Shown here one piece after another: positions 1 to 5,043 of a stretch of 6,492 nucleotides of DNA. Below the pieces are notes generated by a model. That model saw nothing but the letters and a program-made list of their open reading frames with translations, made no database searches and had not been told where the DNA came from. The DNA is from an uncultured Candidatus Saccharibacteria bacterium (lineage in GTDB: Bacteria; Patescibacteriota; Saccharimonadia; Saccharimonadales; UBA4665): contig CAILQE010000010.1 of NCBI GenBank assembly GCA_903836325.1, positions 1 to 6,492 on the forward strand, written 5' to 3'. The first letter of the stretch is position 1, and each line of letters starts with the position of its first letter. Made by a program: the position numbers and the translations under genes.

Positions 1-213
1 AATCTTGGCCACGTCTGGGTAGCAAATTGGGGTGACTCAGTCACAGAACTAAATGCAAAAGACGGTAGCCTTGTTAAAGTCTTAAGTGCTTCAAGCTACG
101 GATTCATTGGACCTATTGCCGCCATAACCTCAGATAATCTTGGCCACGTCTGGGTAGCAAGCGAGTCTCCTGACTCAGTCACAGAACTAAACGCCAAAGA
201 CGGCAGCCTTGTT
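1..213 (+). repeat. Two tandem copies of a ~135-bp coding repeat
   Basis: Copy 1 (1-75) and copy 2 (136-213) start 135 bp apart. The first 25 bases of each (1-25 and 136-160) are identical. A second block (34-53 and 172-191) is identical over 20 bases, followed by a block that differs only at synonymous third positions (GCA/GCC, GGT/GGC). Copy 2 has one extra codon in the loop (SESP versus NWG). The near-identity at DNA level suggests recent amplification or gene conversion between blades. More copies probably lie to the left of the window. Confidence 0.85.
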
Positions 214-228
214 CAGATTGTTAAGTAA
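1..228 (+). CDS. C-terminal end of a beta-propeller repeat protein (partial, 5' end outside window)
   Basis: An open frame enters from the left edge in frame 1 and ends at TAA, giving the last 75 residues. It contains two copies of a 45-46 residue unit with the pattern NLGHVWVA-x(3-4)-DSVTELNAKDGSLV, joined by a linker containing SSYGFIGP. This is the style of NHL/Vgb-like (virginiamycin B lyase-like, YncE-like) beta-propeller blades, in which a W-V-A strand is followed by a V-T-E-L-N strand and a D-G turn. Such proteins are usually exported and bind ligands or act as structural or adhesive scaffolds; the signal peptide would lie outside the window. The last blade stops right after LVQIVK, so there is no C-terminal anchor or sorting signal. 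GC is about 48 %, clearly above most of the window. The specific function is not known. The terminator at 251-280 closes the transcript. Confidence 0.8.
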   Translation, partial: NLGHVWVANWGDSVTELNAKDGSLVKVLSASSYGFIGPIAAITSDNLGHVWVASESPDSVTELNAKDGSLVQIVK

Positions 229-250
229 CCAAAACAAGACCTCATGATCT

Positions 251-280
251 AAAAGACCCACTAATCGGTGGGTCTTTTTT
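251..280 (+). terminator. Rho-independent terminator of the beta-propeller gene
   Basis: A perfect 11-bp stem, AAAAGACCCAC (251-261) with GTGGGTCTTTT (268-278), flanks a 6-base loop and runs into a T tract (275-280). It lies 22 bases after the stop codon of the propeller gene. The A-rich left arm and T-rich right arm could make it work on both strands, but no minus-strand gene ends here. Confidence 0.9.
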
Positions 281-407
281 AGCTATTTAATATTCCTTAT
301 GGTTAACTAAAGTTAGATTTAAATAAATAACAAAAAATATTAGTTAAATTATTAACAATTACTATTAATTTAAAATTTCTAGTTATATAGCAAAATAGAA
401 TTTTGTC

Positions 408-437
408 TTTACTATGTAATAACTTTAGGATTATATA
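408..437 (+). promoter_or_regulatory. Candidate near-leaderless promoter of the 186-aa gene
   Basis: TTTACT (408-413) and TATATA (432-437) are spaced by 18 bases. The -10 box ends 6 bases before the ATG at 444, which would place transcription start at or next to the start codon. An alternative pair, TTGTCT (403-408) and TAGGAT (426-431) with a 17-base spacer, would give a leader of about 5 bases. The region 281-443 is so AT-rich that chance boxes are likely, so this is tentative. The rest of 281-443 shows only short TTAAC/GTTAA repeats. Confidence 0.35.
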
Positions 438-443
438 TTATCT

Positions 444-1004
444 ATGAGTATTAAAAGTTACAAAAAAAATGTAGAAAAAAGAGTTGCAGGTCCTAGACTT
501 CCTGTTTGTTTCCCTGCATCCCTAGAGCAAATCTCACCTAAGCATGGTTATAGGCCTAGTATATATAAAAACTATAGAGACTTTACAGAATATTTAGACT
601 CTCTATCATTTGAGCAATTAAATAGCCGTAAAGTTTTAGAAGAATCGGAAGATATGGCTGAGTATCTTTTACGGCCACTTGGAGGTATGGCTTTATCAGA
701 TATTGTTATGAAAACAATTAGAACAGAAATTGGACTTAAAAGAGCAATGAGTCAATACTCAGCTGATAACAGAATTGTTGTTGACGTAAAGTATGGAAAT
801 AATTCTAGAAGAAATGTTCACACCGTTGGAGTGGTTTCCTTGGATGCAGATAATTTATTTTTGGTCAGTACGCATATACCAGCAAATATAAGAGGCATAA
901 TATCTGTATCTAAATTAGCCACCAGACTTGCACAAACTGAAGACAATAGAGTTTTAAATCACCCATTTGCTACTGCTAATTTCTTAGCAATACCTCATGA
1001 TTGA
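444..1004 (+). CDS. Hypothetical protein, 186 aa, no recognised family
   Basis: I do not recognise this protein. The N-terminus is basic (K4, K7, K8, K12, R13, R18), with no signal peptide or membrane segment, so it is probably cytoplasmic. Residues about 40-110 look mostly helical (LDSLSFEQLN, then a Gly-Gly turn at LLRPLGGMALSDIV). Residues about 110-170 look like an alternating beta region (NRIVVDVKYG, HTVGVVSLDADNLFLVSTHIP). It has normal amino-acid composition and codon use and fills the space between a terminator and the next promoter, which supports a real gene. The ATG at 444 is the first start after the upstream stops. There is no Shine-Dalgarno at usable spacing (AGGA lies 13 bases upstream), but a TATA-like box ends 6 bases before it. 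The stop codon TGA at 1002-1004 lies inside the -35 box of the next gene. Confidence 0.75.
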   Translation: MSIKSYKKNVEKRVAGPRLPVCFPASLEQISPKHGYRPSIYKNYRDFTEYLDSLSFEQLNSRKVLEESEDMAEYLLRPLGGMALSDIVMKTIRTEIGLKRAMSQYSADNRIVVDVKYGNNSRRNVHTVGVVSLDADNLFLVSTHIPANIRGIISVSKLATRLAQTEDNRVLNHPFATANFLAIPHD

Positions 1005-1029
1005 ATAAATACTATACTATGTATATAAT
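1001..1029 (+). promoter_or_regulatory. Near-consensus promoter TTGAAT-N17-TATAAT of the small membrane protein gene
   Basis: TTGAAT (1001-1006) matches 5 of 6 positions of the sigma-70-type -35 box, and TATAAT (1024-1029) is a perfect -10 box. The spacer is 17 bases. The ATG at 1038 lies 8 bases after the -10 box, so the transcript would start at or within about two bases of the start codon. The -35 box includes the TGA stop of the preceding gene. This is the best promoter in the window. Confidence 0.75.
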
Positions 1030-1037
1030 TAAAGGAT

Positions 1038-1298
1038 ATGCATTTTAGTATTGCTTACGCTGTAGCCTTATTCTTTCTAGCCATGATTTTAGATGCTGTT
1101 TACGCTATGTATACTTTTGCTTTAACTAAACATCAATCAATGTTAGCTTCAACAATGAGTGGACTCGTCTACGTACTTGGAGCTGTTGGAGTTGTGAGTT
1201 ATGTTTCTAATAAGCTATATCTAATTCCTTTATCTCTGGGAGCATTTGTAGGAACTATAGTTGTTGTTGAATACGAAAAGCGGAACAATATTAAATAG
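1038..1298 (+). CDS. Small integral membrane protein, 86 aa, three predicted helices, function unknown
   Basis: There are three hydrophobic segments: about residues 3-27 (with D19 and several Tyr near its end), 37-57 (Gly-rich, GLVYVLGAVGVV) and 60-78 (LIPLSLGAFVGTIVVV), followed by the charged tail EYEKRNNIK. Lys/His in the first loop and Lys/Arg at the C-terminus fit N-out/C-in topology by the positive-inside rule. The pattern YxxYTxAxT...LGAxxVVSYV...LIPxxLGAFVGT resembles short uncharacterised membrane proteins I have seen in bacteria and phages, but I cannot name the family. There is no Shine-Dalgarno at usable spacing; AAGGA abuts the ATG. The start is supported by the promoter 8 bases upstream. 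There is a 33-base gap from the upstream gene, with its own promoter. The gene is not clearly tied to its neighbours. Confidence 0.75.
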   Translation: MHFSIAYAVALFFLAMILDAVYAMYTFALTKHQSMLASTMSGLVYVLGAVGVVSYVSNKLYLIPLSLGAFVGTIVVVEYEKRNNIK

Positions 1299-1332
1299 TT
1301 TTCTAATTCATGACACTTTCAAAACAATAATA

Positions 1333-1362
1333 TTGACTATAATTATATTATATTCATAGAAT
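1333..1362 (+). promoter_or_regulatory. Promoter TTGACT-N18-TAGAAT upstream of the metallopeptidase gene
   Basis: TTGACT (1333-1338) and TAGAAT (1357-1362) each match 5 of 6 consensus positions and are spaced by 18 bases. Transcription would start near 1369 and give a leader of about 43 bases before the ATG at 1412. A second -10-like box, TAATCT (1400-1405), preceded by TGT and ending 6 bases before the ATG, could give a leaderless transcript, but no good -35 box accompanies it. Confidence 0.6.
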
Positions 1363-1371
1363 ATGCAATCG

Positions 1372-1395
1372 ATTTAATGCCCTCTAACATTAAAT
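1372..1395 (+). promoter_or_regulatory. Inverted repeat / hairpin in the leader of the metallopeptidase gene
   Basis: ATTTAATG (1372-1379) and CATTAAAT (1388-1395) form a perfect 8-bp stem with an 8-base loop. A competing 6-bp stem, TAACAT (1385-1390) with ATGTTA (1396-1401), shares bases with the first, so the two cannot form together. ATCGAT occurs on both sides (1368-1373 and 1406-1411). The repeat lies between the predicted transcription start and the ATG. It could be an operator or an RNA structure; AT-richness makes chance pairing possible. Confidence 0.4.
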
Positions 1396-1411
1396 ATGTT
1401 AATCTATCGAT

Positions 1412-2050
1412 ATGAGTAAGTATCTTACTAAAAATATTAAAATAGATAATAAGATTCTTGTTTTGACAGCTATCGCTTATGACGGACATATACCTGTAAA
1501 CTTTTCTGAAATCGTAAAAAATATTTTTAAAGATTTAGTTGATGTAGTTAGAGACGATATTCAATTTTTATACATAAGAGATAATAATTCGTACAGCATA
1601 GACAATAAGTATCCTGGGGGCAATTGTTTTAATAGACACGAAGCTATGATTGCTCTGCCCAATTGGGATGTAGATATTCAGTTAATTGAGGCTGCAATTT
1701 ACCACGAAATGCATCACATGGCCCGTTGGCAAAATATCGGATATGGAGACACTCTAGGAGGTGCAATAGTTAGCGAAGGAATAGCAACATATTATGAAGA
1801 ACTAAGATCAGGTTGGACTCCACCATGGGCAGAAGAAACTGTTAGCTCCAAAATTATCAAGGAAGCATTAAATAATTGGGATAATACTAAATATAACCAT
1901 AATGAATGGTTCTATGAATCAGCTAGAGGACGGTGGATAGGTTACTCAATCGGATATAAGATTGCTAAAGAATTATACAGACTAGGTTTTGAATTAAATG
2001 ACTCTGTAAATATAAAACCGGAAGATGCTAAAGAATTATTAAATTTATGA
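1412..2050 (+). CDS. Putative zinc metallopeptidase, DUF2268-like (HExxH gluzincin)
   Basis: The 212-aa protein carries HEMHH at residues 98-102, a HExxH zinc site with His98 and His102 as ligands and Glu99 as catalytic base. About 20 residues on comes SEGIATYYEE (121-130), where Glu122 is the likely third ligand, giving a gluzincin arrangement. The order AxYHExHHxxRW, then TLxxAIVSEGIA, then PPW, then GRWIGYSIGYKIA (173-185) matches my recollection of the DUF2268 'predicted Zn-dependent protease' family (Bacillus YjaZ-type). Residues 1-90 lack a signal peptide or membrane segment, so the enzyme is predicted to be cytoplasmic. Its substrate is unknown. The start ATG follows a hairpin-bearing leader and has no Shine-Dalgarno. 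The gene converges on guaB1, leaving 67 bases with no clear terminator. Zinc peptidase chemistry is well supported; the family name is less certain. Confidence 0.75.
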   Translation: MSKYLTKNIKIDNKILVLTAIAYDGHIPVNFSEIVKNIFKDLVDVVRDDIQFLYIRDNNSYSIDNKYPGGNCFNRHEAMIALPNWDVDIQLIEAAIYHEMHHMARWQNIGYGDTLGGAIVSEGIATYYEELRSGWTPPWAEETVSSKIIKEALNNWDNTKYNHNEWFYESARGRWIGYSIGYKIAKELYRLGFELNDSVNIKPEDAKELLNL

Positions 2051-2117
2051 CTTTAATCAAATATGTATTTGGCAGGATTGGGATCAAGAAATAGTAGTGA
2101 TACCGAATAGACGATAA

Positions 2118-3554
2118 CTACCAGTTAGTTGATGTTGGTAATCCTTCTTGGTATCCTGATGATGATTGAAGACCGATTACAGCCTTTGAATACATCTTAT
2201 CTAATTTATTAACTCCCACATAAGTACAAGAGCTTCTAACGCCTGCCATGATCTGATCAATAATGTCTTCCACTCCGGGTCTAGCTGGATCTATATAGAA
2301 TTTGGATGTAGATATTCCTTCTTCAAATAATTCCTTTTTAGCTAAATCTAAGGATAATTCTTTTTGATTTCTCTCACGAACAGCTCTTCTGGATGCCATT
2401 CCAAAGCTTTCCTTATATGCTCTACCGCTTTCGTCAAAACGAATTTCTCCAGCACTTTCGTTAGTCTTAGCAAACCAACTTGCAAACATTACGTTTCCAG
2501 CTCCACCAGCCATAGCCAGGGCTATATCTCTAGGGTAGCGAATACCACCATCTGCCCAAATATGTTTTCCTAATTTTCTAGCTTCCTTAGCACAATCCAT
2601 TACTGCGGATAATTGAGGTCTACCAACTCCGGTCATAACTCTTGTAGTGCACATTGCGCCTGGACCAATACCTACTTTAATTACGTCGGCACCAGCCATG
2701 AGTAAATCTCTAGTTCCTTCTTTGGTGGCTATGTTCCCGGCAACTATAGTAACTTTGCTAGATAGTTTTCTAACTAATTTAATTGCATCTATCATCTTTT
2801 GTTGATGTCCGTGAGCAGTATCTAGTACTAATATTTCAACCCCATACTCTATGAAGGCTTTAGCTCTTTTTTCTACGTCCTTATTAACTCCTATTGCAAC
2901 TGCTACTTTAAGTTTTCCATTTTCATCTAAATTCGGTTTATATATCTCACTTCTAAGGCAAGCTTTTGGAGTCATTATTCCAATTAGTACTCCTTTTTTG
3001 TTTACAACAGGAGCTACACTTAGACGATTGCTAGTTAAGTAATGATACATATCGTTTAAGCTCATTTTATCTTCTAAGCATAGAACCTTAGAATTCATCA
3101 CATCTTTTAATACTTTGAATCTATCAAAACCTTGAAGGTCATCTTCAGTAACAATTCCAATCGGTTTATTGTCAGCATCAACAATAATAACTGATCCATG
3201 AGATCTCTTATGAATAATATTTAATGCATCGGAAACAATGTTATCTGACATTAAGGTTATGGGAGTATCGTAAATGAGGTGAGCTTTTCTGATAGCATCT
3301 ATGATCTTCTTAGTAACTTCAATTGGTGCATCCTGAGGCAATACGGATAGCCCTCCGCGCCTTGTAACTGTTTCAGCCATTCTTCTTCCACTTACGCTAG
3401 TCATGTTAGCTACAACTATCGGTATGGTGCTTAGTTTATCCGGGGCGGTAAGGTCTACATCAAAACGAGAATTTACATCAGTTTTATTAGGTACTAAAAA
3501 AGCGTCGTTATAGGTGAGATCGAAATTGGGTTTGAGATTGTTTAAAAATTTCAC
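2118..3554 (-). CDS. guaB1: GuaB1-type GMP reductase with CBS domains (IMPDH/GMPR superfamily)
   Basis: The 478-aa protein is a TIM barrel with two CBS motifs inserted at about residues 97-150 and 152-205. Landmarks are the N-terminal YNDAFLVP, VANMTSVSGRRMAE (48-61), DTAHGH (245-250), the GIGPGAMCTTR loop with catalytic Cys302, and ADGGIRYPRD (334-343). It resembles mycobacterial GuaB1 (479 aa) from end to end as I recall it. GuaB1 was once annotated as an IMP dehydrogenase but acts as an NADPH-dependent GMP reductase, GMP to IMP plus ammonia, in the cytoplasm. GMPR-type signatures support this: SFGMAS (383-388) and RSSCTYVGxxKL (440-451), where IMPDH has RSCMGLTG-like sequence. The Arg-Tyr flap pair needed by IMPDH is not evident. 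The start is GTG (3554-3552), chosen because MKFLN then matches the family N-terminus. No Shine-Dalgarno is visible. The Bateman module suggests nucleotide control. Confidence 0.9.
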   Translation of the reverse strand: MKFLNNLKPNFDLTYNDAFLVPNKTDVNSRFDVDLTAPDKLSTIPIVVANMTSVSGRRMAETVTRRGGLSVLPQDAPIEVTKKIIDAIRKAHLIYDTPITLMSDNIVSDALNIIHKRSHGSVIIVDADNKPIGIVTEDDLQGFDRFKVLKDVMNSKVLCLEDKMSLNDMYHYLTSNRLSVAPVVNKKGVLIGIMTPKACLRSEIYKPNLDENGKLKVAVAIGVNKDVEKRAKAFIEYGVEILVLDTAHGHQQKMIDAIKLVRKLSSKVTIVAGNIATKEGTRDLLMAGADVIKVGIGPGAMCTTRVMTGVGRPQLSAVMDCAKEARKLGKHIWADGGIRYPRDIALAMAGGAGNVMFASWFAKTNESAGEIRFDESGRAYKESFGMASRRAVRERNQKELSLDLAKKELFEEGISTSKFYIDPARPGVEDIIDQIMAGVRSSCTYVGVNKLDKMYSKAVIGLQSSSGYQEGLPTSTNW

Positions 3555-3577
3555 AAATTAAACTCTATTACTAATAT

Positions 3578-3606
3578 ATTCTAAAGAAATAAAGCTTACT
3601 TGTAAA
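3578..3606 (-). promoter_or_regulatory. Promoter TTTACA-N17-TAGAAT of guaB1
   Basis: Read on the minus strand, TTTACA (3606-3601) and TAGAAT (3583-3578) are spaced by exactly 17 bases in the 59-base gap between the dehydrogenase stop and the guaB1 GTG. Transcription would begin near 3571, with a leader of about 17 bases lacking a Shine-Dalgarno. A weaker box, TAGAGT, ends 7 bases before the GTG and could give a leaderless start. guaB1 can therefore be transcribed apart from the upstream pair. Confidence 0.6.
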
Positions 3607-3613
3607 AAGTAAT

Positions 3614-4552
3614 TTAGACAACTCTATATTGATCTTCGCCGGTAGACAAGAGATTAAGAAGTGATTCTACTGCCATGTCTGAAGATCTCTTTAAGTATCC
3701 TCTTGAGTTATATGCTTCCGCGGCAGTGGATGCGTACCAAACCCTATTACTTAAACCTTTAAATAGATCATGATTACCCACTTTATCAAAAGCTGCTCTA
3801 ATTTTTCCTTCATTCAAAGCTTCAGCTAAATCTACTTCATTGATTATTCCATCCCTACAAATACTAACTAGTAGAGCATTGGGTTTCATTAGACTAATTA
3901 GATCCTTATTTATAAAATCATTTTCAACTTCTTCGCTAATAGGCACAAAAATAATGTCTGAATCTTTAAATAAATCTTCTTTGGATTTAAGGGTGTATTG
4001 ATTATTCTTATCTGATCTATTCCAATAGCTAATAGATTTAGGGCTAAGGGCACTCATAAAATCAGAATATTTTTCTCCAATATGTCCAAATCCAAACACT
4101 CCAATATCCAAATCAGGAATACTGTCTACTGTATAAAAAGTTGTTTTACCATCAGGTCCTAAATCAAATAGATCTCTTTGCATAGCTAAAGTAGCGGAAA
4201 GTGCCCATTCGGCAACTTCATAAACATTAGCAAAAGGAGTAGTAGCTATTTTTATTCCTTTATCTTTAGCTTTCTGCCATCCAGGAACGTGACCTTTGTA
4301 TCCAGTTCCAGTGAAGATTAAAGCTTTTAGCTGATCTGCATTCTCAAATACCTTATCGGTAACACACTCTATTCCGCCTAGAATATAACCAACTTTACCT
4401 TTTATAGCTTCGGATAATTCATCTTCATTCATGTCCGGTTTTTCAAAACGTACTATTTCATATCCGGCATCTTCCATTTTTTTTACGTGTTCATCAAAAA
4501 CAAACAATGTATCTGTTACTAAAATTTTTCCATTCATATTATTATTTATCAT
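3614..4552 (-). CDS. D-isomer-specific 2-hydroxyacid dehydrogenase-like protein, atypical catalytic residues
   Basis: The 312-aa protein has the usual order of the family. The N-terminal substrate domain ends in AKDKGIKIATTPFANVYEVAEWAL (residues 95-118). The Rossmann NAD(P) site is GFGHIG (154-159). Then come PISEEVENDFIN (204-215), MKPNALLVSICRDGI (222-236) and LAEALNEGKIRAAFD (242-256). Arg233 is the expected substrate-binding Arg. By eye, the catalytic Glu position (five residues after Asp256) is His261. The usual PHIAG-type motif with the catalytic His is replaced by ASTAAEA (274-280), putting Thr276 at the His position. The substrate is therefore unknown, and the protein may bind NAD(P) without classic dehydrogenase activity. 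The ATG at 4552 overlaps the end of the Nudix gene by 11 bases in another frame; an ATG at 4537, four bases after that stop, is equally plausible. The two genes are probably translationally coupled. Confidence 0.8.
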   Translation of the reverse strand: MINNNMNGKILVTDTLFVFDEHVKKMEDAGYEIVRFEKPDMNEDELSEAIKGKVGYILGGIECVTDKVFENADQLKALIFTGTGYKGHVPGWQKAKDKGIKIATTPFANVYEVAEWALSATLAMQRDLFDLGPDGKTTFYTVDSIPDLDIGVFGFGHIGEKYSDFMSALSPKSISYWNRSDKNNQYTLKSKEDLFKDSDIIFVPISEEVENDFINKDLISLMKPNALLVSICRDGIINEVDLAEALNEGKIRAAFDKVGNHDLFKGLSNRVWYASTAAEAYNSRGYLKRSSDMAVESLLNLLSTGEDQYRVV

Positions 4553-4955
4553 CCTTATTTTTTAGATATTCTACTAACATATTATAATATGGATCATATT
4601 TTTTAGAATTGTTCATTTTTCTAATTTCTTCTTCGCTAAACCATTTGTATTCACTATGCTCCCAGGATAATTTAATTTCTGGTTCAATCTTATCTAACTT
4701 AGTTTCAAATAAATTTCTAGAAAAATGGGAGAATTCTACATTCTTAACTAACTTAATATTATTTATATCCAAAACTAATCCTGTTTCTTCAATACATTCT
4801 CTTATTATAGCGATCTCGTTGTTTTCATTTTCTTCTACAATTCCGCCTGGTAAATCTAAATGAAGTGGATATTTAGGGTGAGTATCACTTCTTGTTAAGA
4901 GTAAAATATTATTATTTTTATCGTATATTATTATTTTTGCAGATTTGAATTTCAT
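4542..4955 (-). CDS. Nudix hydrolase
   Basis: A complete Nudix box GX5EX7REUXEEXGU is present: counted from this start, Gly38, Glu44, Arg52-Glu53, Glu56-Glu57 and Gly59, preceded by LDLPGG. The Glu cluster binds the divalent metal. The family hydrolyses nucleoside diphosphates linked to another moiety (oxidised dNTPs, NDP-sugars and others) in the cytoplasm. The substrate cannot be read from the sequence. I start at ATG 4955, giving 137 residues beginning MKFKSAKIII, because TATAAT (4967-4962) ends 6 bases before it. An in-frame ATG at 4970 would add five residues (142 aa) but would put that promoter box inside the gene. The 3' end overlaps the dehydrogenase gene by 11 bases, so they are probably one operon. 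The gene is divergent from PEP synthase across a short AT-rich gap. Confidence 0.85.
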   Translation of the reverse strand: MKFKSAKIIIYDKNNNILLLTRSDTHPKYPLHLDLPGGIVEENENNEIAIIRECIEETGLVLDINNIKLVKNVEFSHFSRNLFETKLDKIEPEIKLSWEHSEYKWFSEEEIRKMNNSKKYDPYYNMLVEYLKNKDDK

Positions 4956-4961
4956 CAATAT

Positions 4962-4967
4962 ATTATA
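4962..4967 (-). promoter_or_regulatory. Perfect -10 box TATAAT for the Nudix-dehydrogenase operon
   Basis: On the minus strand TATAAT (4967-4962) ends 6 bases before ATG 4955, the spacing expected for a leaderless transcript. No clear -35 box is found 16-18 bases upstream. If the longer start at 4970 is the true one, this box would be coding and probably fortuitous. Confidence 0.45.
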
Positions 4968-4993
4968 CATACAATATAGTGGTATTTATTACT

Positions 4994-5022
4994 TTGATTT
5001 TAATTAACGCTAGCATTAATAT
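4994..5022 (+). promoter_or_regulatory. Candidate promoter TTGATT-N17-TAATAT of PEP synthase
   Basis: TTGATT (4994-4999) and TAATAT (5017-5022) are spaced by 17 bases, giving a start near 5029 and a leader of about 15 bases that contains the purine tract AGAAAAGAG (5032-5040), a weak ribosome-binding candidate. TATAGA (5029-5034) is another possible -10 box, 9 bases before the ATG but without a good -35. This promoter and the divergent Nudix box share an 88-base gap. Confidence 0.5.
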
Positions 5023-5043
5023 GATTAGTATAGAAAAGAGTAT

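Noticed and set aside
1..213. Repeats as a CRISPR array or mobile-element ends
   Set aside because: The repeats are in frame, code for conserved propeller blades and differ at synonymous positions, with no spacer structure.
301..356. GTTAA/TTAAC inverted repeats (302-307; 343-347 with 352-356) as an operator
   Set aside because: They are short, AT-only except for one G or C per arm, and in a region where such words are common; not distinguishable from chance.
2080..2107. Weak hairpin GGGATCA...TGATACC as a terminator between the convergent genes
   Set aside because: The stem has a mismatch, an 11-base or longer loop and no T tract on either strand.
2364..2573. Open frame of 69 codons on the plus strand opposite guaB1
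   Set aside because: It lies fully antisense to a well-conserved enzyme, has Ser/Thr-rich low-complexity sequence, and has no promoter or start signal of its own.
2851..3042. Open frame of 63 codons on the plus strand opposite guaB1
   Set aside because: It is a shadow of the conserved GuaB1 coding region, with no independent support.
4609..4863. Open frame of 84 codons on the plus strand opposite the Nudix gene
   Set aside because: It is antisense to the Nudix box; its Ser/Leu/Ile-rich composition is what the complement of an AT-rich gene gives.
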